Below are positions 46,800 to 57,942 of a stretch of DNA of 64,000 bases, piece by piece. The translations under genes and the position numbers were made by a program. The notes beneath the pieces were generated by a model that saw only the letters and a list, made by a program, of their open reading frames with translations, was not told where the DNA came from and searched no databases. This stretch comes from Anthonomus grandis grandis. Taxonomy: Eukaryota > Arthropoda > Insecta > Coleoptera > Curculionidae. Position 1 is the stretch's first letter. Every line of letters starts with the position of its first letter. The stretch is taken from assembly GCF_022605725.1 (NCBI RefSeq), contig NC_065549.1, positions 2,790,001 through 2,854,000 of the forward strand, given 5' to 3'.

Positions 46800-47045
46800 A
46801 AAGACCCTTAATCAGATAAATTTAATTTAAATTACTAAATAAGAAAGATAAAAATAATTTTAAAAAATGAAAAAACAGGACTTAAAGAAAATTTAAAAAA
46901 AAAACACACAATTTTAAAACATTTTGCCTTGGTGCAGTCCTGATTCTAATGTCATTTGACAATTTGATTGACGACCTATTGTTAAGTTCTGGAAATCTAC
47001 TGTTGACATTAAAATTAGGACTATAATAAGGTGATAATACAAAGA
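46800..47045 (+). repeat. Right copy of ~250-bp direct repeat
   Basis: Diverged copy of 43045-43290, including the hairpin TCCTGATTCTAATGTCA/TGACATTAAAATTAGGA. Confidence 0.6.
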
Positions 47046-48240
47046 AAAAAATTAATTTTTACCAATGGCGTTCATAAGGGATTTATCGTAAATATTATTT
47101 AATAAAGAGAAAGTACACCAAGTGCATTATATTTTATATTTGATGTAATTATTTTTTGATACGTTAATGCATTTCCTATTTTTTTTTTTGTAAATTTCTT
47201 TGTGTATGATATTCCACTATAGTGTAATAAGATATATACATGCATGAAAACTATATCGTATCCTATACAGTGGCATATATTTATGTGATATCGGGGTTAT
47301 TTTATCACGTCATATTTGACGTGTAGTCATTGAGTGTAAAGACTAGTTATGTAAATCCCTTGTCAATTTTTTAAATTTCGAAACTTTCTTCCTTGTGTAA
47401 ACAGAATCGTATAGGATATACATATATTCTACAGTTTAGTAAAAATACCTTGTACCAATATTTTTTAATTTAAATACTGTATTTTTGAACCTAAATAATG
47501 AAAAGTTCCCTAGAAACAAAAAAAAAATAATTTTTTTATCAAATTAAATTAATTATCTTAAAAGAACTGTCCACCTATTTGTGAAAAAAAAATCAAATAT
47601 AAAATATAAAATAAAATATAAAAACTATAATTTTCTTAAAAAGCATTTTTCACTCAGGCAATTATTTTCTGCAAAAAAACGTTTTTTTTAAACCCTACCC
47701 TTACCCCCCCCCACCCACCCCACACTACTTACCAGTAAGAAATTGTTTTCAAAAATCATTGTTTTTAAAAATAATACGCATGAATAACAGCAGGTTTTCG
47801 TATTAACATCTAATCTCATAACACACTTTATTTATTTAAATTTGATATAATTATATATATTTATATTAGTAAATATTTAATACAAAAACAGTGCTATTGC
47901 AGATTGGATATTATTGACGAAAAACAGTGATTTCTCGAAATAATTTTTTACTGGGCAAATGTTTGGGGTGGTTGGGGGGGTAAGGGTTGTGTTGATAGAA
48001 AAAAACAATGTTTTTGTAGAAATATATATATTCATTATTTAATTTAATAACACTGTTTATTTAAATTTGATATAATGTTATACACAAATATTTCGTATAA
48101 AAACAGTGTTATTAGATTGGATGATATGGACGAAAACATTGATTTTTCAGAAAAAGAATTTAATCAAATATTTGAGGTGTAGTAATCGAGTTTAAAAACA
48201 AATATGTAAATTTTGTGTCAATTTTCAATGTCAACGTTCA
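46920..48240 (+). repeat. Dispersed G/C-tract foldback repeat, copy C
   Basis: The most complete uninterrupted copy. C tract CCCCCCCCCACCCACCCC (47703-47720), G tracts GGGGTGGTTGGGGGGG and GGG (47964-47987). The segment CAGAATCGTATAGGATATAC near 47403 preserves the empty target of the MITE at 15656-16347. Confidence 0.7.
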
Positions 48241-49077
48241 ATACGTTTATATAATAAATGTATATTCTACATTTAATAAATTTACTTTGACCATATATGG
48301 TTGATAAACATACCAAAACTAAAAATGTTTGAATAAATATATATTTAATCGGATAATAAATATTGGGTATTTGATTGGGTAATAAAATAACGAAATTTTC
48401 AGAATAGGGGTAAGAAATGACAAAAAGTGAAAAATTGAATATTTTCCTTCAAAAATCATCTTCTTTATGGAACGAAATGCTGTAAGAAAAATACAATTTA
48501 AGGATGATCCGGGCCGTAATGGATGAGCAAAATGGAGTAGAAATGATAAAAACTGAAAAAATTCAACATTGATAAATTTAATATTTTTCGCACTAAAAAT
48601 TAATGTTTAAGCTAAATTTCTTAGACGATCTTAATGAAATAACGATCTTCGTAGAGAACGACATTACGTAACAAAAAAAACAATCTCAGGGTGATCTATG
48701 ACGTGATAAACGAGGCAGAGTGATAAAAAGTGACAAAATCCAACAGCGAACAATTGCATATTTTTTTCTGTAAATCCTATTTGTAACCCGAATTTCTTGG
48801 GTGATCGTAATGAAATCATGACCATCGTTTGTAAAAAAAAAACGTTTTATGTTAAAAAAAATTCAATTTTGAGGCGATCTAGTGAGCAAAATGGGACAGA
48901 TAAAAATGGATAAAAAACCACCTCATGACGGACACAAATTTCATAAATGATGGCTTTATGGCCATAATCTTACAACCCATTTTTCTGCTATCAAAAAACA
49001 AAGTACATTCTTTGTACGTCAATGGGTGCTTTTTAGCAACTTTAAATCGAATTAAAAATAATACGTGATATACTTAC
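48241..49077. other. Intron sequence next to the FoxF donor
   Basis: Loose internal repetition: GAAAAATTGAATATTTT- and GATGATCCGGG/GTGATCTATGACG-like units recur about every 150-170 bp between 48380 and 48900, suggesting a decayed tandem repeat. No coding region. Confidence 0.4.
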
Positions 49078-50002
49078 AATTGTCGGTAGACGTCGAAATA
49101 ACCCCATACTGATAATAGTTATCCACAGCGGGGGGCGGCGTGTCCTGATTCTCCGGCATAGGGCTCAAGGGCGCTTTCATGTAACTACTCGAGATCCCAC
49201 CGGAGTCCCCATAAGGCGACGGTAAAAATCCCGGATTCGGAGCCCCGTAATCCCTTTCACATTGTTGCTGATACACCGCGGGGTACTCGTAGTTACCATA
49301 AGGACCACCGCTCACCGAAGACACTTGGGAGGCAGCGGTATTATACGAACAAGTGGAAAAATCTTGAGTCTGCACCAACTGGTGGTCGTATCCGGCCGCC
49401 TGGTTCACCATCGAGGACATGTTGTTGGCGAAAAACGTCCCGGGATGGTACTGCGGTTTCATCGCTTGACATTTCCGCCTAAAACCCCTCGGGCGTCTCC
49501 TGAACGATCCTTCTTCGAACATAAACTCACTGGCAGGATCGATTGTCCAATAGTGTCCCTTGCCGGGACGTCCCAAACCTTTGGGGAGCTTAATGAAGCA
49601 CTCGTTCAACGATAAGTTGTGACGCACCGAGTTTTTCCATCCTTGGTAACTCCCTCGGAAGAACGGGAATCTTTGCTGCAAGAAGGAGTAGATTTCACTT
49701 AGGGTGAGCCTCTTGGTGGGCGAATGTTGTATGGCCATTACGATGAGTGCTATGTAAGAGTACGGGGGTTTCTCTTGCCTCCTCACTCCGCTCTTCTTGT
49801 CTGTCGAGGACGGTTTTTGGTCCTCCGAGGTGGTGCTCTCCGTGGGGGAAACGTTCTGCTGATGTGCTGACGTAACGGATTCATTTAAACTGATGACGCT
49901 GGGATGGTGCAGCTGCTGTAGCTGACTCAGGTGCTGCTGGATGGTGATCGCGTTCGCGGCTGACTGTCCGACCACGCCGGGCTCGCCTAACTCCTTCATC
50001 AT
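49078..50002 (-). CDS. bin: FoxF/biniou forkhead transcription factor, N-terminal exon with DNA-binding domain
   Basis: Nuclear forkhead transcription factor; FoxF (biniou in Drosophila) specifies visceral mesoderm. From the ATG at 50002 the spliced protein is 363 aa. The forkhead domain is at about residues 78-175: it begins KPPYSYIALIVMAIQ, has helix 3 GWKNSVRHNLSLNECFIKLP, and ends with GKGHYWTIDP and FEEGSFRRRPRGFRRKCQ. The FEEGSFRRRPRGFRRK wing is characteristic of FoxF. N-terminal to it is a Gln/His-rich segment; C-terminal is a Tyr/Ser/Pro-rich activation-type region. The exon ends GAC AAT T before the donor GTAAGTAT at 49077, phase 1, matching the acceptor at 32972. An upstream in-frame ATG at 50077 exists, but its 25 codons cover simple TGTGTG-type sequence, so I prefer 50002. 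Confidence 0.92.
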
Positions 50003-50400
50003 TCTTTTCAAAACATTTACATCGGAATCATATAAACTATAAACAATCCGATCTTTATTTGATACACATACACACACGTTATTGTATATTTACGCCCGTT
50101 ATATACAAACAGTGTGGTCTGGTGGTATACGTACACAATTTACACTAGAGTTTTATGTATACAAATGTCTCGCGTACGGTCTTCTTAAACGGAATGATAT
50201 TAAAATTCGACGGGTTCTGAGTCGGGAGTGCGCGCGGACCCCGGGATGGGCAAGTGTGAGTGAGATGGAGATGGGATGGTGTTGGAGTGACGCGGTACGG
50301 GCGTGGTCCCCAGTTGGTGAATCGGTGCTCCCCGCCAGTTTTTCTGGAATTAGGGTTTCGGCGAATCGGATTCGGTTTTGGTGAGTTTGAGTTAAGGAGG
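50003..50400 (-). promoter_or_regulatory. Putative FoxF 5' UTR and promoter region
   Basis: 50200-50350 is markedly GC- and CpG-richer than its surroundings (GCGCGCGGACCCCGGGATGG), as expected near a developmental promoter. On the minus strand a TATATAACGGGCG sequence lies near 50095-50107, and several TCACTC/TCACAC initiator-like words lie near 50250-50270. The start site itself cannot be fixed from the sequence. Confidence 0.35.
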
Positions 50401-50582
50401 GTCTTTCATTTGAAAATTTGAATGAACATCAAAGATTTTAGCCAAAAAATTCGCCTTTAAACCACAAAAAAGTGTTTTTTTTTTGGATCCTTGAGTGCTT
50501 TTTGTTTGAATTTCACTGAAAATTTCCAAATTATAATTTTACTTAAAAATTTGTGTTTATTTAATGTGTTTTTTTTGTCCAA

Positions 50583-51230
50583 AAAATGAATGAATTTGAA
50601 AAAACGCTGAAATATGTGTCTAATCAAATTGTCCAGAGAATATGTGTACAAATTTTTAAAATCGTATCTGGTCAATTTTTTGAGTTATGAGGAATATGTC
50701 AAATATAAAGGAAGAAAAAATTAATATTTTCAAAAATTTTTTTTTTCGAAAAAATGAATGAATTTGAAAAAACGCTGAAATATGTGTCTAATCAAATTGT
50801 CCAGAGAATATGTGTACAAATTTTTAAAATCGTATCTGGTCAATTTTTTGAGTTATGAGGAATATGTCAAATATAAAGGAAGAAAAAATTAATATTTTCA
50901 AAAAATTTTTTTTTCGAAAAAATGAATGAATTTGAAAAAACGCTGAAATACGTGTCTAATCAAATTGTCCAGAGAATATGTGTACACATTTTTAAAATCG
51001 TATCTGGTCAATTTTTTGAGTTATGAGGAATATGTCAAATATAAAGGAAGAAAAAATTAATATTTTCAAAAATTTTTTTTTTCCAAAAAATGAATGAATT
51101 TGAAAAAACGCTGAAATATGTGTCTAATCAAATTGTCCAGAGAATATGTGTACAAATTTTCAAAATCGCATCCAGTCAATTTTTTGAGTTATGAACAATA
51201 TGTCAATGAATTTGGAAAATTCAATTAGCA
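50583..51230 (+). repeat. 168-bp tandem repeat, about 3.9 copies (family S1)
   Basis: Unit starts AAAATGAATG at 50583, 50751, 50919 and 51087, an exact 168-bp spacing. Each holds AACGCTGAAATATGTGTCTA, GTCCAGAGAATATGTGTAC, and TTTTTTGAGTTATGAGGAAT. Copies are over 95 percent alike by eye. They are the homogenised form of the degenerate array at 17770-19030. Confidence 0.93.
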
Positions 51231-52240
51231 GAACCTCCTTAATATGACTAACGATTTTCTTCTTGCAACTTTATCACAGGAATTTTGCATAAAATCTAAA
51301 AATAACCCACAATACTTAGCATTTTTTGTTATTTCTAATTATAGACATGTACTTATTATTGAAGTACGTAATATGATGTGTCCAGAGACTAAATGTATTG
51401 AAAGTATTTACGACTTAAAAGTAAACATACCCAAAATGGCCCTAATTTTTATTAATTACAATAGACCAACATTCCCATCGTTCCCATACGAAGGGGTCAG
51501 AGAGCAACACGCAAATGGTCCACACCATACACCCGTCCTTGTTGCATTCATTGTGAAACAACCGCTAATAAACCACGAAGCAACCCTTGGAAGTTTGACG
51601 TCCTAAGTGACCAATAGGTCTACTTTAAAACTAGAGAATAACTTAAGTTTCCAAGAAAAGGGCCAACACGTGATCTGGAATTTTCAAAATTTCCAACCGT
51701 ATGCCCATTTTGCTTTTTAGTGCCTTTGGTGAAAGTCAAAGGGGGCCTCAATATGGTTTGTTTTGCATTAACAAACGTCACATTCAAATGACTGTTTGGC
51801 GGGAAGATGTAACTGTTATGACAAAATGGCGTCTTGTAAAGAACAAATAAATACAACTAGAATGTTTTACGCCATTCGTGCAATACGAAAATAAAATGGC
51901 GGCCTATATGTTGCATCTATGTAAAACAGTAAAATCCTGAATTTCTCGTACTTAATGCGACGTACGACACTGGGACTGGCAAGAAAACCGTATTTAAAAT
52001 AAACCGAAGCCGACACCCCGAACGTCGGAGTAGGGACCGCCTTCGAGGAATCTTTAGACGCCCACCACATGCTTTCGACAATATCGGAGAAGTATAGAGA
52101 ACGTTGCGTTAATGGATGATTAATTTGTATTTTTTCGAAAAAAACATGTATCCAGAATTAAAGCAACGAATGTTAAAAAACGAACGTTTTAGTCTGCCTT
52201 AAGAGATTCAAGTTTATTGATCCAGACGTTGGCCTTGGAT
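51231..52240. other. Interval with two unassigned open frames
   Basis: A plus frame 51244-51606 (120 codons, starting MTNDFLLATLSQEFCIKSKN) and a minus frame 51867-52070 (67 codons) are protein-like in composition, but I recognise no domain, promoter or splice site. 51450-51610 is less AT-rich than its surroundings. Either may be chance. Confidence 0.25.
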
Positions 52241-52610
52241 CATACTGCTTAAAAATTCCGATTTACCAAAAATGACTGCTTCGACTGCTTAAGATCATAA
52301 GTAACCTGTGTAGAAAACATTTTTCTGAACATCACGTTTTTTGTTTCATATTGATAGTCTAAGTACTTTTTAAGATTTTGGATCTCAAAGTGAGTGGACA
52401 CCTTGAAGACATACTCGTACTTTGTCTTTAGACACCACTGCTTATAAGTGTAAATATCTTTAAAATTTTTACTTCGACTATCTTTGATTTTAAATAACAT
52501 ATTTAGGAAACCCTTTTCTGAAAATGACGCTTTTTGTTTCAAAATGATAGTCCCATTACTTTTTGGGATTTTGGACATTTAGGTGAGTAGTCCGTGAAGA
52601 CCATACGTTG
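52240..52610. repeat. Dispersed repeat S6, two units
   Basis: AAACATTTTTCTGAACATCA, CGTTTTTTGTTTCATATTGA, and CAAAGTGAGTGGACACCTTG recur twice here, once at 55320-55440 and about three times at 62030-62420. Unit length is about 190 bp. Confidence 0.6.
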
Positions 52611-52899
52611 TCTTAATTAAAAATTTAAATATCTATGAAATTATTACTTCACTAATTTAAACACACACATTTTAAAAACATCTGTCAAACCTGCTAAATT
52701 TGACAGTTATGACAAGTCGTGAAATTATTATTACCGGATCTTTCCTGTATATTTAAAGAGCATTATGATAAATTTTTCCACTAAACATTTCGTCAAAACT
52801 GCCAAATTTGACGGTTATATATGGTTAATTATATAAATAATTGCAATTTTTCAAGTGTGTTCGAGGAATGATTTTATTTATTTTCTTATTTTATTTTTG

Positions 52900-55250
52900 T
52901 TAACTTTCAAGGGGTTTTTCTTCATTGAAACAAATGAAAAAATGCTGATTTTATTAGAGGAAGCTGTGTTTCAGTTTTGAACCCTTTAACTTGATTAGGT
53001 TCAAAAATATGAGCATTTTATGGCTACGAGCTTCAATTTCGTTAACAAGAAATTTTTTCAACTTCCAAGGCGTTTTTCTTCATTAAAAGAAATGTGTGAA
53101 AAAAATACTGAAATATGTGTCCAAGGATTTTATTAGAAAAAGTTGAATGCCAATTTTTAGCTCTCTAACTTCATTAGTTTCAGAGATATGAGCATTTTAT
53201 GGCTACAAAGTACAATTCCTTTGAAAATAATTTTTTTCAAATTCCGAGGCATTTTTCTTCATTGGAAAAAATATTCGGAAAAAATTCTGAAATAGGTATT
53301 CAAGGATTTTATGAGAGGAAGGTATGTACCAATTTTCAACTCTCTAACTTCATTAGTTTCAAAGATATAAACATTTTATGGCTAGGAACTGCCACTTCTT
53401 TGTAAAAAAAAGTTTTCCAACTTACAAGGCGTTTTTCTTCATTACAAAAAACGTTTGGAGCAAATGCTAAAATAGGTATACAATGACTTTATTAGAAAAA
53501 GTTTAATTTTAATTTTCAACTCTCTAACTTCATCGGTTTCAGAAATATAAACATTTTAGGACTAAAAACTTCAATTTTTTTGAAAAAAAATTTTTATTTT
53601 TTATTTCAAGACGTTTACTTCATTGAAAAAAATGTGGAAATAGGTGTCCAAGGTTTTATTAGAAGACATTGTGTATCAATTTTCAACTCTCTAATTTCAT
53701 TAGTTTCAGATATATAAGCATTTTATGGCTACCAACTTCAATTTCTACTAATAGAAATTTTTTTCAACTTTCAAGGAGTTTTTCTGTGTTGAAAAAAAGG
53801 TTAGAAAAAATACTAAAATAGGTTTGCAAGCATTTTAATAGAGGAAGCTGTGTGCTAATTTTCAGCTCTCTAGCTTAATTAGTTCCAGAGATATAAGTAT
53901 TTTATGACTACAAAGTTAAATTTCTTTGACAGGAAAATTTTTCCAACTTCCGAGGCAAAAATCTTTTATTGAAAAAAATGTTTGGAAATATTGCTGAAAT
54001 AGGTGTGCAATGATTTTATCAGAGGAAGTTGTGTGCCAATTTTCAACTCTCTAACTTCATTAGTTCCAGAGATATGACCATTTTATGGGTACAAAGTTCA
54101 ATTTCCAGATATATGACCATTTTATGGGTACAAAGTTCAATTTCCTTGACAAGACAATTTTTTCAAATTCCAAGGCGTTTTTCTTTATTGATAAAAGTGT
54201 TTGGACTAAATGTTGAACCGGATGTCCAAGGACCTTATTAGAAGATACGGTGTTTCAATTTTCGACTCTCTAACTTCATTAGGTTTAGAGATATGAGCAT
54301 TTTATGGCTGCAAAGTACAATTCCTTTAAAAATAATTTTTTTTTCAAATTCAAGGCGTTTTTCTACATTTGAAAAAATATTCGGAAAAAATGCTGAAATA
54401 GGTGTTCAAAGACTTTATTAGAAGAAGTTTTATTTAAATTTTCAATTCTCTAACTTCATCGGTTTTAGAAATATAAACATTTTAAGGCTACAAACTTCAA
54501 TTTTTTTGAATTTTTTTTTTTTAATTTCAAGGCGTTTTACTTGATTGAAAAAAATGTGGAAATAGGTGTCCAAGGTTTTATTAGAAGAAATTGTGTATCA
54601 ATTTTTAACTCTCTAACTTCATTAGTTTCAGATATATAAGCATTTTATGGCTACCAACTTCAATTTCTACTAATAGAATTTTTTTTCAATTTTCAAGGAG
54701 TTTTTCTGTGTTGAGAAAAACGTTTGGAAAAAATACTAAAATAGGTTTCCAAGCATTTTAATAGAGGAAGCTGTGTGCCAATTTTCAGCTTTCTAACTTC
54801 ATTAGTTTCAGAGGTATAATCATTTTAAAGCTACAAAGTTAAATTTCTTTGACAGGAAAATTTTTTCAACTTCCAAGGCAAAAATCTTTATTGAAAAAAA
54901 TGTTTGGAAATATTGCTGAAATAGGTGTGCAATGATTTTATCAGAGAAAGTTGTGTGCCAATTTTCAACTCTCTAACTTCATTAGTTTCAGAGATATGAC
55001 CATTTTATGGGTACAAAGTTCAATTTCCTTGACAAGACAATTTTTTCAAATTCCAAGGCGTTTTTCTTTATTGACAAAAGTGTTTAGACTAAATGTTGAA
55101 CCGGATGTCCAAGGACCTTATTAGAAGATACGGTGTTTCAATTTTTAACTCTCTAACTTCATTAGGTTTAGAGATATGACTGAGCATTTTGTGCCTTCAA
55201 TTTCTTTGAGAATAAATTTTTTTTTATTTTTCAAGGCGTTTTATAAAATC
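52900..55250 (+). repeat. ~180-bp satellite array (family S5) with ~920-bp higher-order unit
   Basis: About thirteen monomers. Each holds CAAGGCGTTTTTCTTCATTG, AATGCTGAAATAGGTGTCC, TTTTATTAGAAGAAGTTGTG, CAACTCTCTAACTTCATTAG, and CAGAGATATGAGCATTTTAT. Distinctive variants recur about 920 bp apart: CTACTAATAGAA at about 53755 and 54675, and GACAGGAAAATTTTT at about 53927 and 54849. Five-monomer blocks were therefore duplicated. The first block has an extra ~38-bp duplication at 54077-54146. Open frames are by-products. Confidence 0.88.
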
Positions 55251-55264
55251 ACCTAGGAATATAT

Positions 55265-55445
55265 TTTAGGGCACATTTCTTTAATCTAGTGCTTTGAAAG
55301 AACATTCATATTTGATAGCTATGAGGTCACGCGTGTAGGAAACATTTTTCTGAACATCATGCTTTTTGTTTGATACTGATAGTATAATTGGTTTTAGAAA
55401 TTTAAGACTTTAATGTGAGTGGTCGTCTTGAAGATTAATAATAGT
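55265..55445. repeat. Dispersed repeat S6, single unit
   Basis: TGTAGGAAACATTTTTCTGA, CATGCTTTTTGTTTGATACT and AATGTGAGTGGTCGTCTTGA match the units at 52240 and 62030. Confidence 0.55.
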
Positions 55446-56015
55446 AATAATAAAAATCTGCGTTATTGTTAAAAAAATTTTAACTAATTTCATAGACAAA
55501 GCTAATAAAAAATATAAAAACTAAATAAGAGATTACAATACAGAAAACATAAAATATAAGTAATAATACAGACTGTAAATCTTTGTACGATAAAATAAAA
55601 ATTGCGGGTGGTCACAATATATCGTCCCCTTAATACTACAACTAGGTAACTCAAAAATTGTAATTTTTCAGGGAAGCAGTTTAAAGTTTTTAAAAATTAA
55701 AAATGCTGTATAATAGCGAATTGAATTCCTTTTTAATTATACCGCATGGACATTGAATAAATATATATACTTAATATTTTTAGAGATTGTCAGCTTTTTT
55801 TCAGTTTTTTTGGTATTAAAAAATGAGAAATCTAGTTTTAACAATAAAAAATCAAAAAGAAAAAAGCAAATATCTAGTTGTTGACTGAGCAGTAAGAACA
55901 AGTTTTAATATCAAAAATACTTTTATTAATACTTACATTTCTGTCAAATGTAAAAAAAAAACCAAATATATAACTCATGATTACTTAAATACTATACTTC
56001 GTCACTCACTGTCAC

Positions 56016-57777
56016 TTAAATCTGATTCAGGTACAGCTTCTTCTGTTTGCTTAAATGGACGGTTTTCAAAAAAAGGTTTATTTTCAATGGGAGTTGCGGG
56101 AGGTTTAGTGTTAAATAAAGTTCTGATTTAGAAAAACGCATACAACACATTTTCTGCCAGGCAACTTGTTTTCCACTTTCGTCCTTGGTTCTGAAAATTA
56201 AAACTTTATCTGCATGATTTTTCCAATCAAATATTTGTTCGTGTGTAACATCATGAACGATGTAAGGTTTATCACCCTTTCTTCTGGAACATCTAGCTAT
56301 TGTTTTCCAGTCTTGTGGTAAATAAGCTTTGCCTACTCTTTTAAATTCTGTTGAAATGGCAGAGTGCATGGAATCGCATTCCATTTCACTATGTCCCGAC
56401 ACTAAGAAGTTGAGTTCAATCGTTTCCAAATGTGCAATATTTTGAACGGCTGTTAAGCACATGCCAGATAAAAATTTGTTTAAATTTTGTCCACTACATC
56501 TGTCACTAAAACACTGAACCTGATTTGTAGTTTCTGGCAAAGATTCAAAATATTTATATAAACAGGTCGCAATCTCACAGTTACCTCGTTTGCCTTCAAC
56601 TTCTGTCCACATAAAGCAATCACCTTGTTTGGAGACAGTATTATAAATGGTAAAGGTAAATACTTTAAATCTTTGCTTATAAAATAAAGCATTATTAGTT
56701 GGATCATTTGGCACCAGAAGCACTTGTTGCAAATCAAAATTGCAACTTATGAGTTTTCCGTTTGAATTTTCCGCCAACTGTCTGCTAGCTAGCTGGTGTT
56801 TACTTTTTTTCATTGCATTCTTTTTTATAAAGAGAATACATAATTGTTATGTTTAAGTCAGAGGCCAAATATTTACGTTGCGTTTTTGAACGACAATAGT
56901 GTGAGCCGACTACTGAAAACTTCTCAATATGACTTTTAACACTATTCATTATTTCAGGAGTCGTGACCTTTTTTTTAAATTTTCCGCGCTTGTCTTCCAA
57001 ACTTGTGTTTTGTTCAGTTCTCGCTTTCATCGCAATATCGACAACTCCCTTTCTAATTCCTAGGGTATTGATCAACATCGTTTTGCAAACCTGAATCCGG
57101 TTAGAATTTTTTGGCACAAAGAAAAAAATGGTGTTTTGTCGACTGGACTGTTCTTTGGTATGCCATTTTTTATTTTTTTCTGTATGACCGTGAATAAAGT
57201 CCCGCTTTCTTTCGTATGATTCTAAGTGATAATATCTCCGAAAAATCGACAATCGTTCATCATAAAAAAAAACTTCACTGCATTGTCTTTTGCAGGTAGC
57301 TAAACGCGGATCTTTCATTGCTACCCCCGGAACGTGTTTGCCTCTTGATGATATGTATGCCTCGTCACGTTATTTTTTTAATTTTGCAACATTCCTTTTC
57401 CAATTTTGTTCATTTCTTTTCCTTTTTCTCGACTTATCTGTCCTAACAGGTAACTCTTCCATATCGTGTAATTCAATATTGTTTCTTTGTAATGTGCCGA
57501 CTTGGGAATCCAAATCACTGCTAGAAAAATTTTCAGACTCTGGATTATATTCCGAGTGTTCAGGAGAATATGGCTCAAAGTCTGAATTTAAGTCATATAA
57601 ATGCTGTTTTGAAGTGCCCAGAACCGGCTCAATATTTTCAACTGTAAAAATTAGAAATTAATAACACTAGAATAATTAGATTTTAAAAACTTTTCTCACC
57701 ATTTAAACTTTCATTTCCAACAGTAAATTCTTGAAATGCCACAGTAGTATCATCACATAAAGTAAAAAAGGAATTTT
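56016..57777 (-). pseudogene. DDE transposase, Sola-like by inference (exons visible, one stop, one frameshift)
   Basis: Minus-strand exon 57777-57700 (acceptor TTTTTAG, donor GTGAGA) joins in phase to an exon starting 57641 (acceptor TTTTACAG), reading VENIEPVLGTSKQH and onward. A basic RKRKRNEQNWKRNVAKLKK is followed by TAA at 57370-57372, then RDEAYISSRGKHVPG. The Cys block DPRLATCKRQCSEVF and CKTMLINTLGIRKGVV follow. A seven-A run at 56805-56811 shifts the frame between ECNEKK and SKHQLASRQ. The catalytic-looking blocks are CNFDLQQVLLVPND, CFSDRCSGQNLNKF, and SGHSEMECDSMHS. This type, with SDxCxGQN and GHS blocks, is widespread in insects; the superfamily name is inferred. Confidence 0.72.
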
Positions 57778-57942
57778 CTAAAAAATAAAAAGGTATTTAT
57801 CAGTCTACGTATTTACAAGGCTCTTGCCCAATAATAATACAAAAATATTTTATAGCCTGTAAATAAGCAGTCTTGTTGTTTCCACAATATTTTCTTTATT
57901 AATTGCATTTAAATTGACTCACCTTTATTCTCCGTCAACTGG

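Larger units (their letters stand above)
32972..49077 (-). other. FoxF intron 1, 16,106 bp
   Basis: Bounded by the GTAAGTAT donor and TTTCAG acceptor on the minus strand. It contains a 180-bp satellite, a CR1/Jockey-like retrotransposon in antisense orientation, a decayed DDE transposon and a G/C-tract foldback repeat. It must be removed in one step unless unrecognised exons exist. Confidence 0.75.

Noticed and set aside
49262..49615. 117-codon plus-strand frame opposite the forkhead exon
   Set aside because: Antisense shadow of GC-richer coding sequence.
50003..50077. Upstream in-frame ATG for FoxF at 50077
   Set aside because: The extra 25 codons derive from TGTGTG-type simple sequence and lack FoxF character; kept only as an alternative.
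53199..54241. Open frames in the S5 array
   Set aside because: Satellite by-products.
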